44,915 bases of DNA from Planctomycetota bacterium (GTDB taxonomy: Bacteria > Planctomycetota > Planctomycetia > Pirellulales > Pirellulaceae). The translations under genes were made by a program, and so were the position numbers. A model generated the notes under the pieces. That model did not search any database. It was given only the letters and a program-made list of their open reading frames with translations, and had not been told where the DNA came from. The stretch spans positions 1 to 44,915 of the forward strand of contig JAPOIJ010000018.1 in NCBI GenBank assembly GCA_029979005.1, read 5' to 3'. Below, piece after piece: positions 17,792 through 27,543 of this stretch (position 1 is its first letter; every line of letters begins with the position of its first letter).

Positions 17792-19108
17792 GTGTCAGGA
17801 TGGAATCTATATTTTAGGAACACGATCTTCGCGGCATTGAGACTGACGCTTTTGATTTCAGTTTTTGCCGTCGTTGGGTGTATGACAGCCAGTCGTCCAT
17901 CGCGGGAGTTGATGCCTACGCCACTTGCACTTTCATTAGGGCTTTCGCATCCGGGAAGCAGTTGCCTCGATTCGTTGACTGAGTCTTTGGTTCCAGTATT
18001 TGTCATCAGTGGTCGCAATGTAGAGTCTGATTCCGGGCAATTAGATCCATTTGGGAGCAAGCGGAGCCATACACCGACTTTAGGAATTGCAAAGGTGCAA
18101 ATCGGAAAAGGGCTAACCAAGGATGAATTGTATGAAGAGACCATCAAGGCCTGTAATCGGAAAAAGGCGATGGTTGAATTTGAAAGAATTGATCTGAGTG
18201 AAACACCTATCAAAATAGACCCATGGCATGTGAAAGACGATCTGGTCAGGCATCGGGAGAATCCCTGGGTGCAGGCCCTTAACCGGCAGTTAAGTGAGAG
18301 TGAGCAACGCAACGTTTGTATTTTTGTTCATGGGTACAACACGAGTTTCATCGATAACACTCTATTGGCTGCAGAGATTTTTCATTACTCCGGCCGGCAA
18401 GGCGCGATGATTTCTTTTGAGTGGCCTTCCGAGTCCAGCGTGCTTGGTTATTTGGCGGATAAGGGAAACGCCACGTTTAGTACTCGTCATTTCCGTCGAT
18501 TGATTACAAATCTGGCAAAAGAGTGTGATATTGATTCGATTACCATCATCGGGCACAGCGCCGGAACGCCGATCGTGGTCAACGCTATGCGAGAGCTTCG
18601 ACTGTTGGAAAATGACTTAACGCCCGAGCAGGTGCAGGAAAAATATCAAATCGATCGAGTTGTATTGGCTGCTCCTGATATGGATCTTATGGCCTTTGTG
18701 AATGCGATTCATGACCGCTTCTTTGAGCTTGCTAATGGAGTGGCGGTTTATGCTTCGCCCAACGATAAGGCTTTGGGGCTGTCGCAATTGCTGTACAGTG
18801 AAAAGCGGCTGGGCCGATCGGTGGGGGGGCTTGAGGAGTGGGAGCGTCAGGTTTTGATGAAAGTGAAGAGTATCGAGATGATCGATGCTTCACGGATGGA
18901 TAAGGACGCCAATAGTTTCCTCGGTCATAGTTATTTTCACCGAGATCCCTGGGTTAGTTCTGACATTGGCTCGTTCATGCTTGGCCTTTCTCCCGAGCAA
19001 AGAAAACTGGTGCGGGAAGATGACAATGTATTTTGGACATTTCCGGAGGACTATCCTGACCGGCTTTTGAAGGAACTTCCCGAGGTGGTTTCGACGGCGA
19101 AAAATTGA
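17792..19108 (+). CDS. DUF900 alpha/beta hydrolase lipoprotein
   Basis: About 438 residues from GTG 17792. The N-terminus is a hydrophobic helix ending in VVGC, a lipobox, so the mature protein should be lipid-anchored. The hydrolase core shows IFVHGYNTSF, then FEWPSESSVLGYL and the nucleophile elbow GHSAG (Ser about 256), the hallmarks of DUF900 (PF05990). A later Asp in VLAAPDMD and a His near FLGHSYFH could complete the triad. The substrate is unknown. It is followed 135 bp later by the PQQ/LamG gene. Confidence 0.85.
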   Translation: MSGWNLYFRNTIFAALRLTLLISVFAVVGCMTASRPSRELMPTPLALSLGLSHPGSSCLDSLTESLVPVFVISGRNVESDSGQLDPFGSKRSHTPTLGIAKVQIGKGLTKDELYEETIKACNRKKAMVEFERIDLSETPIKIDPWHVKDDLVRHRENPWVQALNRQLSESEQRNVCIFVHGYNTSFIDNTLLAAEIFHYSGRQGAMISFEWPSESSVLGYLADKGNATFSTRHFRRLITNLAKECDIDSITIIGHSAGTPIVVNAMRELRLLENDLTPEQVQEKYQIDRVVLAAPDMDLMAFVNAIHDRFFELANGVAVYASPNDKALGLSQLLYSEKRLGRSVGGLEEWERQVLMKVKSIEMIDASRMDKDANSFLGHSYFHRDPWVSSDIGSFMLGLSPEQRKLVREDDNVFWTFPEDYPDRLLKELPEVVSTAKN

Positions 19109-19243
19109 TGGTTGCTTGAAATTCGTTTCAAAATTCCCTTGGAACTCAAGTATTCTGTCGCGGAATGTAAAATTGTTTAATTGAGTGAATGATTTATGAA
19201 GCGCCACGCATTAAGATTGGGTTAAACCACTTAAGGGCGAACC

Positions 19244-22200
19244 ATGAAATACATTCTGTTTGTTATCGCGTTTTTTCTTTATCCCTGTTTGGGCGTGGCC
19301 CAACAGTGGCATACCTTTCGTGCTGATAATGCGAGATCCGGTAGCACCGACGTTGCATTCAAGGCGGAATGTTTGGAATTAAGTTGGCAGTGGAAATCTC
19401 CGTCTGCTCCAACACCGGCCTGGGATGGTCCCGCTCGATGGGATGCCTTCAGTCAGATTCGCGACTTACCAGCGATGCGTCAGTATGACGCTTGTTTTCA
19501 TCCGGTAAGCGATGGCGAAACGCTTTTTTTTGGTTCATCCAGTCAGGATTTATTACGAGCGGTTGATCTTTCCAACGGAGATTTAAAGTGGACTTTTGTC
19601 GCGGGTGGTCCGATTCGCCTGGCTCCAACCATCGACGAGGAACGGATTTTATTTGGAAGTGATGACGGTTACGTCTACTGTCTGAACCGGAACTCGGGAA
19701 AACTAATTTGGAAATTCAATCCTTCGATGCATCTAGGCGATGAGCAGCGGCGGTTGATTAACAATGATCGTTTGATCAGTTATTTCCCCATTCGAACCGG
19801 AATTGTCGTTCGCGATAAGGTCGCTTATTTCGGTGCATCATTGCTGCCGTGGCGAGACTCATTTATTTGTGCTGTCGATTTGGCAACAGGAAAAATTCAG
19901 AATCCAGATAAACACTATGTAGTGCCCCATGCCAAATCAACTCTCGAGGGGAATTTATTAGTAGCCGAAGGAAGATTGATTGTGCCTCAGGGGCGCGTGG
20001 CTCCACGGTTGTTTGAAAGAGCCAGTGGCAAGGATCTTGGGACACTGCCGGGCGGTGGGGGTGTGACGATTGTGATTACCGATACCGGTAAAATTGTGCG
20101 CACGGAAGGGGGGCGTGCTTCCCGTCCCGGGCAAGTGGGCGTATTCGAAGGAAAAGAAAGAGTCGCGTCTTTTCCAAGAGGGCGGTCGATTGTTGTTGCT
20201 GGAGATGACTTTTATGTAATTGATGGACAAAAGTTATTCGCCGCAGCCCGGATGACGAATGAATTGAAGTGGTCATGTGAGGTCGATGAGCCATTGGAGT
20301 TGGTGATGGCAGGAAACACGCTGTTTGTGGGTGGGCGTGATCATGTGACGGCGGTTGGCGCGAGTAATGGCGAAGTGCTCTGGTCATCTCCGACCGATGG
20401 CCGGGTATTCGGGATGGCGTTGGCAGGTGGGAGATTGATTGCCTCGACAGATGCCGGCGCGATACATGTCTTCGCTCAAACCGCCGATCCCAAAGTTCAT
20501 AAACCATCGGCGGTTGAACCAGTTGCAGATTCGCCTCCCGTGAGTCCCGTTCGTGATAAGAATTTACTCCATCGCTGGGTATTCCATCGATCGGCAATGT
20601 CCAAGCGAAATGGCTCACCTGTCGCAACCGAATCGATTAATCAGGCAGTGGTGAAAGATCAAGTATCTAACGTCCCTTTAAATCTCGACGGTAGCGGGCG
20701 CATCATTTCTATTCCCGGGACTGATCGGTTGGAAGCGACTGAAATGGATGGCGGTAGGTTCCTCATCGATGAAGAAAATGCTGCCAATTTACCAACAGAA
20801 TCGATTGCCATTGAGGCTTGGGTTCGTGTGGATCAAAAGCAGCAATGGGGCGGTATTGCTGGATGTATTCAAGATGACGGGGCGACCGAACACGGTTGGT
20901 TATTGGGTTACAATGATGACCATTTTTGTTTGGCAATCGCCGGTGGCGGGAACGGTCTGACTTACCTTAAATCGCCGCGCACTTTTACATTAAAATCGTG
21001 GAATCATGTTGTGGGAACCTACAACGGTCGCGAGATGAGATTGTATGTCAACGGATCGCTTGCCGCTTCAAGTGACTTAGAAAAAGGTGCCATCAGTTAC
21101 GCCCAGAAACGATACTTTTCGGTCGGAGTTTATCGAGATGCAAATGAGTCGTTTCCACTAAAGGGGGCGCTGCACGAAGTCCGCATCTACTCTACCGCCA
21201 TTGATGGACCCGCGGTTGCTCGCAGGTTTGAATCTGCTCAGGCGGATTTTCCGGACGAAGTTATACCGGATTTGAAGCTCCCCCAATTTATCTCTTACGG
21301 TCCCTATGTTCGATACGTCGCTCCAAGAGAGGTGGAAATTTCTTATGGGACGGATCAGGAGTGTCCAACTGTCGTTGACTTGATAACCGGAGATGGGGTC
21401 AAACGAATGGGTTCCCGCGAGTTGACCCAAACTCATAAAACGCGTTTCAGGGATTTGCCATATCGTCGCGTTTTACAGTATCAGATCCGAACCGGTGACA
21501 ATGAAGACGCCGAAGTGTCCGAGAGTTTTTCACTGGATACGCATTTCGATTGGACAGCAGATGATCGTCAGAAACCATCGGATTGGTCCGCAAATTTGAT
21601 TGCAGAAAGTCCTAACCCCCGAGGCCTTGCATTTGTTATTGGAAGCAAGAACCTGGAGAGAGCAAAAAAGCTCTCGGCTGAGAGTCAATTTAACGTCGTG
21701 TTGATCGCTGATAACGAACGCGATGCAATCGTTATTCGGCGGCAACTGGTTGAAGATACCGATGTGGTCTACGGCGATAGCTTAAGTGTTTCTGATATGC
21801 CAATTCAGTATTTACCTGCTGCGAGTGCGTCGGTGGTTATCGGAGATCCCAAGAGTGAGCAAATGCGTCGCTTGGTTCGTCCTCAAGGCGGCGTCTTTCA
21901 TGATGGTGAACGAGTCGCATGGAAGCGGAGTGCGTTGAAGGGATCTGGCGTTTGGAGTCATATGTACGGCCAGGCAGACAACAGTGCCTTTGGTGGTGAA
22001 GAACTGTCAAATGCCTCAGATCGGGCGGACTTGGTGACTCAATGGATTGGCCGCCCAGGACCTCGTTATCAAACAGATCGCCAGAATCGCAAGCCTGCTC
22101 CGCTGGCGGCGGGCGGTCGATTGTTCCTTCAGGGACAACAGCGAATGATCGCTCTCGACAGTTACAGCGGTGTCGTGTTGTGGAGCGTCGAATCTCCATC

Positions 22201-23290
22201 GGTGATGCGTTGGAATGTTCCTCATGACTGTTCGAATTGGTGTGCGGACGAAAATGGCGTTTTTGTTGCCAGCGAAAATCAGGCTTGGTTTGTCGACGGA
22301 AAAACGGGAAAGGTCGCTCGTCGATTCAACCTCCCAAGCCATTCGAGTCAAGGAGATGTAGCGTCAACGGATCGATCTTGGGGGTTCATTAGTCGCTATA
22401 AAGATCAATTGATTGGTACCGAAGTCAAGTCTTCTGCGATTTACAAAAAATGGTGGGGCAGCAGTCAGTGGTTTGACTCAACCGGTGGCGCGGACACCCA
22501 TGTCGTCGCGGGTGATTGTCTTTTTTCAATGGCTCCAGCTAACGGGGAATTGCAATGGGAATACAAGGGCCTCGTTTTGCATCCGACAATTACAATTATG
22601 GACGACCGAATTTTCTTCGTGGAAGATAAAACTCCAGCTCACATCGCATCGGACGAACGCAGGATTTCCCTCGATCATTCCCAGTCCTATGAATTGGTGT
22701 GCCTTGATGCTGTTGACGGTCAAGTTCAATGGAGGCAACCTCTTGAGCCGTTCGCAGGTCATTTGGCAAGCTTCTACCTCGCAGGCGGAGGAGATGAAGA
22801 CAATCGCTGTCTCGTGACGGTGGCTTCTGAATCAACGAAAAAACAGTTTTCCGTAGCGGCGTTTGATCGCGATAATGGGCAGAAAAAATGGAGCAAGGCA
22901 GTTGTCTGGGAATCCAACCACCATGGGAAACATATCTCGCGGCCTGCTATTCAGGGTGAATTGATGTATCTTCGTCCTGAGGTACTTTCTTTGTCCGACG
23001 GTGCAACCATTCAACGCGGCTTTCCAGGTGGGCATGGGTGCGCCAGCTATACCCTTACGACAAATGGTATGTTCTCGCGGTTAGGTGAAACGACTTGGTG
23101 GGACGTGCGAACTCAAAAGGTAAATCGGTTTGACCGAATCCGGACTGATTGCTGGATTAGTGTGGTGCCTGCTCAAGGAATGTTGCTTTCGGCCGAAGGT
23201 GGAGGAGGTTGTTCGTGTGGATCTTGGCTCGAAACATCTCTTGGTTTTTTGCCGCGAAGTGTTGATGAGAGCCTGCCCGAACAAGAATGA
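19244..23290 (+). CDS. Giant secreted PQQ-propeller / LamG protein with embedded methyltransferase-like region
   Basis: 1348 residues, ATG start preceded by AAGG; signal peptide ends near GVAQQ. Residues ~20-430 are PQQ-type propeller repeats with phrases like LSNGDLKWTF, NSGKLIWKF and SNGEVLWSS. Residues ~440-662 contain a LamG/concanavalin-like domain (AWVRVDQ, SWNHVVGTYNG, MRLYVNG). Residues ~790-892 look like a decayed class I methyltransferase fold: a hydrophobic strand GLAFVIGS, a strand FNVVLIADN, and VRPQGGVF at the position of the usual LRPGG. A second propeller half spans ~945-1220, and a Cys-rich patch GGGCSCGSW lies near 1320. Such chimeras are, to my knowledge, planctomycete-typical and functionally unknown. 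It overlaps the next gene by ATGA. Confidence 0.85.
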   Translation: MKYILFVIAFFLYPCLGVAQQWHTFRADNARSGSTDVAFKAECLELSWQWKSPSAPTPAWDGPARWDAFSQIRDLPAMRQYDACFHPVSDGETLFFGSSSQDLLRAVDLSNGDLKWTFVAGGPIRLAPTIDEERILFGSDDGYVYCLNRNSGKLIWKFNPSMHLGDEQRRLINNDRLISYFPIRTGIVVRDKVAYFGASLLPWRDSFICAVDLATGKIQNPDKHYVVPHAKSTLEGNLLVAEGRLIVPQGRVAPRLFERASGKDLGTLPGGGGVTIVITDTGKIVRTEGGRASRPGQVGVFEGKERVASFPRGRSIVVAGDDFYVIDGQKLFAAARMTNELKWSCEVDEPLELVMAGNTLFVGGRDHVTAVGASNGEVLWSSPTDGRVFGMALAGGRLIASTDAGAIHVFAQTADPKVHKPSAVEPVADSPPVSPVRDKNLLHRWVFHRSAMSKRNGSPVATESINQAVVKDQVSNVPLNLDGSGRIISIPGTDRLEATEMDGGRFLIDEENAANLPTESIAIEAWVRVDQKQQWGGIAGCIQDDGATEHGWLLGYNDDHFCLAIAGGGNGLTYLKSPRTFTLKSWNHVVGTYNGREMRLYVNGSLAASSDLEKGAISYAQKRYFSVGVYRDANESFPLKGALHEVRIYSTAIDGPAVARRFESAQADFPDEVIPDLKLPQFISYGPYVRYVAPREVEISYGTDQECPTVVDLITGDGVKRMGSRELTQTHKTRFRDLPYRRVLQYQIRTGDNEDAEVSESFSLDTHFDWTADDRQKPSDWSANLIAESPNPRGLAFVIGSKNLERAKKLSAESQFNVVLIADNERDAIVIRRQLVEDTDVVYGDSLSVSDMPIQYLPAASASVVIGDPKSEQMRRLVRPQGGVFHDGERVAWKRSALKGSGVWSHMYGQADNSAFGGEELSNASDRADLVTQWIGRPGPRYQTDRQNRKPAPLAAGGRLFLQGQQRMIALDSYSGVVLWSVESPSVMRWNVPHDCSNWCADENGVFVASENQAWFVDGKTGKVARRFNLPSHSSQGDVASTDRSWGFISRYKDQLIGTEVKSSAIYKKWWGSSQWFDSTGGADTHVVAGDCLFSMAPANGELQWEYKGLVLHPTITIMDDRIFFVEDKTPAHIASDERRISLDHSQSYELVCLDAVDGQVQWRQPLEPFAGHLASFYLAGGGDEDNRCLVTVASESTKKQFSVAAFDRDNGQKKWSKAVVWESNHHGKHISRPAIQGELMYLRPEVLSLSDGATIQRGFPGGHGCASYTLTTNGMFSRLGETTWWDVRTQKVNRFDRIRTDCWISVVPAQGMLLSAEGGGGCSCGSWLETSLGFLPRSVDESLPEQE

Positions 23291-24645
23291 TTGTAGATGT
23301 TGTCATGAACGCGAACCTAATTTCTAAAATCGATCGGCTGTCCTTCGGGGTAGAGGTGCAGAGTAATTTAATTTCACGACGTTTAAGATTGATTTTTCTG
23401 GTGAGCATTGCATTGGGGGTATGCCCTCACCTGACCAGTTTGGGGATTGCAGAAGAATTAACCCGTTGTAAATACAGCGTGAGAGATGTTGCTTTTGTTA
23501 ATGTGCATGGGAAATCATGGCAATTGCGGTTGGTAAAGCCTCCCGGGATTTCGTCCGAGAGTTTTGAGACTTGGAACTTAGCGTTGCGGAATCAGTTATC
23601 GGATTCGAATATCGCGTATGCTTGGCATGATTCGGAATCAGATATCGGGAAACAAATTCGGCGGTCGAACCCTAATGCTGATCAGCTGCCTCTCATGGAT
23701 TTGGTTCGTTTAGGTGTCCCCGAAAATCCAGTGGCAGTACCTTCCACGATAAAACTGGAGGAGGGGCTGAGATTGTTGTCGCAATCTCCTGCACGGAATG
23801 AGATTTTTTCGAAAGTGGTCGATGATCTGTGCGTTTTCCTACTTGTTGAGTCTGGAGACAAATCCAAGGATGCTGCCGCCAAGTCAGAATTGATGGCGGC
23901 AGTAAAACGAGTCAATGATCAAATGTGGACACTTGAAAAACCGACTGATTCCGGACCTTCCCTTGTTGTTGTGCCAAAGTCACGTCGTTTAGAAGAGAAG
24001 TGGCTGCTCTCATCGCTTGGGATTGCGGACGATTCGCAACCAGCCGTTGCGGTAATTTACGGACAGGGACGTTTGTTAGGAGGGGTGCTTTTTGGCGATG
24101 AGATAACCGTTGACTCAATTGTCACCAGGGCCAGTATTTGCGGGCAAGATTGCGAATGCTCATTAAATCGAAACTGGCTCTATGGCGTTCAGATTTTGCA
24201 CCGATGGGATAAGACGCTAGAGCGGAGATCGGAAGAGAGTCTCGATTTTGATCCCAATTCCGCTTTTGTGATTGCCGAGGTAGCTCAAATTTTGCAGAAG
24301 AACGCAGGGCAGATAACTCAGGCTCCCCCGGTGATGCTTGGCGGAGGTTTGGTGATCCACGATCTTACGGATTTGAATCCTGACAGTAATTTGGAAATCG
24401 ATGAGACAGAATCAAATTCAGCAAAAGTGCCGGGAACAGAAGAGACCATGGTGGTTGAGAAAGCCGGTGAAGAGGATTTTAGCGCCGATGCTCGAGTGAA
24501 AAAAACGAATAACTTGAGTGAGGCGTTAGAGGCAAGTCATCAGGCAGGAAGACAGAAACCGTTATTTGAAATGCCTTGGGCAATTTTGATTTTCTTTTCG
24601 GGGCTTGTTATGACCGGTGTATTCTGGCTGTTGTCACGAACTTAA
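23287..24645 (+). CDS. Membrane-anchored protein of unknown function
   Basis: 452 residues. I do not recognise the family. The ATG overlaps the stop of the PQQ/LamG gene (ATGA), which points to translational coupling; a second ATG at 23305 is possible. A hydrophobic segment RRLRLIFLVSIALGVCP near residues 32-48 is a signal or anchor. A C-terminal transmembrane helix (PWAILIFFSGLVMTGVFWLL) is followed by a very short tail. Between them is an exported alpha/beta-like region with a Cys cluster CGQDCECSLNRNWLYG around residues 281-296, and a mostly acidic linker near the end. The topology suggests a periplasmic domain held at the inner membrane, perhaps working with the PQQ/LamG protein. Confidence 0.75.
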   Translation: MIVDVVMNANLISKIDRLSFGVEVQSNLISRRLRLIFLVSIALGVCPHLTSLGIAEELTRCKYSVRDVAFVNVHGKSWQLRLVKPPGISSESFETWNLALRNQLSDSNIAYAWHDSESDIGKQIRRSNPNADQLPLMDLVRLGVPENPVAVPSTIKLEEGLRLLSQSPARNEIFSKVVDDLCVFLLVESGDKSKDAAAKSELMAAVKRVNDQMWTLEKPTDSGPSLVVVPKSRRLEEKWLLSSLGIADDSQPAVAVIYGQGRLLGGVLFGDEITVDSIVTRASICGQDCECSLNRNWLYGVQILHRWDKTLERRSEESLDFDPNSAFVIAEVAQILQKNAGQITQAPPVMLGGGLVIHDLTDLNPDSNLEIDETESNSAKVPGTEETMVVEKAGEEDFSADARVKKTNNLSEALEASHQAGRQKPLFEMPWAILIFFSGLVMTGVFWLLSRT

Positions 24646-26102
24646 TGTGGCGATCGCCGTGTCCGCCACAATACTGGAAAGGCACATAAGGTCAAGATTG
24701 CCATGCTGGAGGGCTCGGGCACGCTAACAATAATATTTTTTCCCTCAGAGCCAAGTGAGATATTCTGGCGATAAGATCTACCCTGATAGTCGACCGTAAT
24801 TTCGTAGTCGCCAAGAAATCCGCGGGTACCAAACTTGCCATCAAGGTTGGAAAATCCATTTTCTTCGGTCCACCACTGATTGAAAACGAGATCGAGATAT
24901 TCGTCACCATTAAGGTTAGGGTTGAAATCGATATCGAATAAAGCTGCCTCCGCGTGATTAATTTTTCCTTCCCAAAATCCCCAGAGAATGAAAGCTTCGA
25001 CAGATTCGTGAGCAAAAATTGCCGTCATGTAATCACGGGTATAGTCAGCTTGGAGTTCTTTATTTGTTGTGTTGTAGTCGAATTCAGTGATATGAACGGG
25101 AAGGTCATAATTGGCGGCAAACTCATCAAGTAGTTCCCATACCTTCGTTGGGCTCGTTGGTAGTCGGTTTGTTTCATTGAAATGAGATTGAAATCCGAGC
25201 CCGTCCATGGGGGTATTGGCATCTGTAAGTTCGGAGAGGACGGTGCGAAAATTATTTCGGATGTTGCTATTGAGATTATCGCCGCCAGCCAAGATGCCAA
25301 AGTCATTTAAGAACATACTCGCGTTATTATCGACTGCCTGAGCAGCTTCAAACCAACGCTTGCGGATGTCGGTTCGGCTTGTGATTGCAGGTTGTCCCTG
25401 TGGGGTGAAACCGATCAGTTTATCTTCGATATCGAATGATGTGCGAGGCTCATTTAACATGTCCCACGAAAACACTTTGCCTTTAACGGCGGACCCAATA
25501 TCCGCGATATGGTTGAACGACAGGTCGTAAAGGTCTTGAAGGTTTTGCTGGCTTGGGTTGCTGATATCCAGGATCTCCCTGACCGAGTCTGGTACACTTT
25601 GGTATCGAGGCCACATCATGGCATGACCGCGAACATCAATTTCACGATCACCCAGCCAATCGAGTCCGGCTTGAGTCACTGATTGATCGAAGCTATTCCC
25701 CCAGGCACCGTCCCAGGCTCGCCATTTTAAATGGTTTTCGAGAGTTGTAGCATTGAAAATCTCGGGAACTTTAGCTGCGTAGCCTGCGTTGTACTGGCTT
25801 TGAGATTCGAGAAAGTACCTTGGGTCAACAGCCGACCCAAATTTAAAAGCGTGTTTCTTCATCTGGATAGAAACAGCAGCATTCTCGATTTTATTACCAT
25901 CAAGATCCTGTACTGTAACCTCCAAATCGGCTTTTCGATTTTGATCAATTTTTTGTGCTGCCGTCGCACGCCACGGGGCGTCGTCACCGCGGCCAGAATA
26001 CTGAGCATGCAATTGCACGGAAAACAGAATCCAGATCACAAAGGTTGCCGAAAAAAACAAGGGCCAGTTGTCAGCTCGTTGATAATTTAATGGAGTTTTC
26101 AT
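24642..26102 (-). CDS. Secreted GH10 endo-beta-1,4-xylanase with PEP-CTERM sorting signal
   Basis: 486 residues, with a signal/anchor helix at the N-terminus (FFSATFVIWILFSVQLHAQ). Residues ~58-85 look like a small beta domain, and ~85-410 are a GH10 barrel. The acid/base Glu218 sits in WDMLNEP and the nucleophile Glu340 in HITEFD. Other GH10 hallmarks are RGHAMMWP and GLGFQSHF. The C-terminus has VPEP (461-464), a hydrophobic stretch and a basic tail RTRR, which is a PEP-CTERM sorting signal recognised by exosortase; no exosortase is in the window. It should cleave xylan or related chains at the cell surface. Its stop shares the palindrome TTAA with the stop of the convergent upstream gene. 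Confidence 0.93.
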   Translation of the reverse strand: MKTPLNYQRADNWPLFFSATFVIWILFSVQLHAQYSGRGDDAPWRATAAQKIDQNRKADLEVTVQDLDGNKIENAAVSIQMKKHAFKFGSAVDPRYFLESQSQYNAGYAAKVPEIFNATTLENHLKWRAWDGAWGNSFDQSVTQAGLDWLGDREIDVRGHAMMWPRYQSVPDSVREILDISNPSQQNLQDLYDLSFNHIADIGSAVKGKVFSWDMLNEPRTSFDIEDKLIGFTPQGQPAITSRTDIRKRWFEAAQAVDNNASMFLNDFGILAGGDNLNSNIRNNFRTVLSELTDANTPMDGLGFQSHFNETNRLPTSPTKVWELLDEFAANYDLPVHITEFDYNTTNKELQADYTRDYMTAIFAHESVEAFILWGFWEGKINHAEAALFDIDFNPNLNGDEYLDLVFNQWWTEENGFSNLDGKFGTRGFLGDYEITVDYQGRSYRQNISLGSEGKNIIVSVPEPSSMAILTLCAFPVLWRTRRSPH

Positions 26103-26367
26103 CGGCTTGATTTCGCACGTTGCGTTAAAGAAGGGTAAACTGATGGGATTCGAAGCGTTTACTATAGCCTAAAGAAATCCAAAATTAAGCCCTGACTTTG
26201 CGCTCGCCCGGTCGCAATTAAGTTGACTTGCATTCTCTGGAATTCGAGTGTGCTAGTCTCGAAAAAAAATGGATTAAAACTAGAATAAGGCGGCTTGAGT
26301 TTTTCAGTAGTCAACCGGCGAAGTTTGAAGCGTTTGCAGTTAATTTACGTTTGGAATTACAGAATCC

Positions 26368-27543
26368 ATGAATCCGTTTTATTTAGCCTTTCGAGAATTG
26401 CACTTTCGTTGGAAAAGCGGTTTGGTTTTTGTTTTAGTGGTGGCATCCGTGACGGGCGTCCTTGCTTATTTTTCAGTCAACGACGTCAGCTTTCAAAAAG
26501 AGATTGGGCGAAATGTCCGCGATATTGGTTCCAACGTTGTTATTTTACCAGCGGAGGTTGATCAGTACGCCTATCATCTAGAAGGTGGTTATTCGGAAAG
26601 TACCATGGATTCGAATTTGGTTTCGAAGTTGATCGAACATCGTGCTTCGTTAAACCATTTGATTCCAATGCTTGAGCGGCGAGTAATGTGCTCAACTGGC
26701 GATCGGCAGTCGGTGGGTCGAGTCGTTGGGCTGTCCGCATCGATTGCGATGCCGGATCGCCCCAAAGCTCCAATGCAAAGATCGATCCCAGTTGGTGAGC
26801 TTCAGCTTGGAAGTGAACTTGCAAGGGAGCTTGGTGTTGATCGTGATGCAAAAGCACAAGTGACGATTGCGGGAGAGGTGTTTAAGGTCCAACGTGTCAA
26901 TCGGTCTTCCGGGACATGGCAAGATGCGGCTGCCTTTATTGATTTGGAGTCCGCCCAGAAGATTTTTAATTTACCCGAACGCATTAGTCGCATTGAGGCG
27001 ATCGAATGCACGAGCGAGCAGTGTGAAGCGTCTGGATTGCAATCTTCGGTGATCTTAAACAATGAGATAGAGAAGATAACAGATAAGGCTTCTTTTCTTC
27101 GGAAAGAGGAGATGGCGGAAGCACGGCTCAGTGTGCGTTCGGTAAGCCGTGAGAATTTTATGGTGTTGCAAAATGTGCTTTGGGTGTTTTTAGGTTTTAC
27201 CGTGCTGGGGTTAGCGATTTTGAATTCGTTAAGTCGGAAGTCAGAGATTGGAGTTTTACAGGCTGTTGGGTACGGGCGATACCGAATCGTTGCTCTATTT
27301 TTGGTGCGGTCGCTTTTGCTCGCGGGGCTCGGAGCCGCGGTAGGCATCACGGTTGGGATGCTGGTCTCTATAAACCAGGCGAATGAACTGTTTGTGATGA
27401 CTGGAAAAAAGACTGCACTTGATTGGTCAGCGGCAATGACGATTGGATGCGTTGCGTTTTTACTTGCGGTTTTAGGAGGCTGTGTGCCGGCTTTGTGGGC
27501 GGCAGGAGAGAACCCGGCTGACTTAATTGGGAGGGACTCCTGA
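26368..27543 (+). CDS. FtsX/MacB-type ABC transporter permease
   Basis: 391 residues. One N-terminal transmembrane helix (GLVFVLVVASVTGVLAYF) is followed by a ~230-residue extracytoplasmic MacB_PCD-like region. Three C-terminal helices (near 268-288, 308-332 and 352-380) then match the FtsX domain. This is the LolC/MacB/FtsX topology, used for lipoprotein release, efflux or mechanotransmission rather than import. It opens a probable seven-gene operon. Its stop overlaps the start of the ATPase gene by one base (TGATG). Pairing it with a molybdate-type importer is unusual. Confidence 0.88.
   Translation: MNPFYLAFRELHFRWKSGLVFVLVVASVTGVLAYFSVNDVSFQKEIGRNVRDIGSNVVILPAEVDQYAYHLEGGYSESTMDSNLVSKLIEHRASLNHLIPMLERRVMCSTGDRQSVGRVVGLSASIAMPDRPKAPMQRSIPVGELQLGSELARELGVDRDAKAQVTIAGEVFKVQRVNRSSGTWQDAAAFIDLESAQKIFNLPERISRIEAIECTSEQCEASGLQSSVILNNEIEKITDKASFLRKEEMAEARLSVRSVSRENFMVLQNVLWVFLGFTVLGLAILNSLSRKSEIGVLQAVGYGRYRIVALFLVRSLLLAGLGAAVGITVGMLVSINQANELFVMTGKKTALDWSAAMTIGCVAFLLAVLGGCVPALWAAGENPADLIGRDS

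Noticed and set aside
17695-18312. 205-residue minus-strand frame
   Set aside because: Antisense to the DUF900 lipoprotein gene, which has a clear signal and catalytic motif.
20076-20627. 183-residue minus-strand frame rich in His and Arg
   Set aside because: Antisense to the PQQ/LamG gene; composition is typical of a shadow frame.
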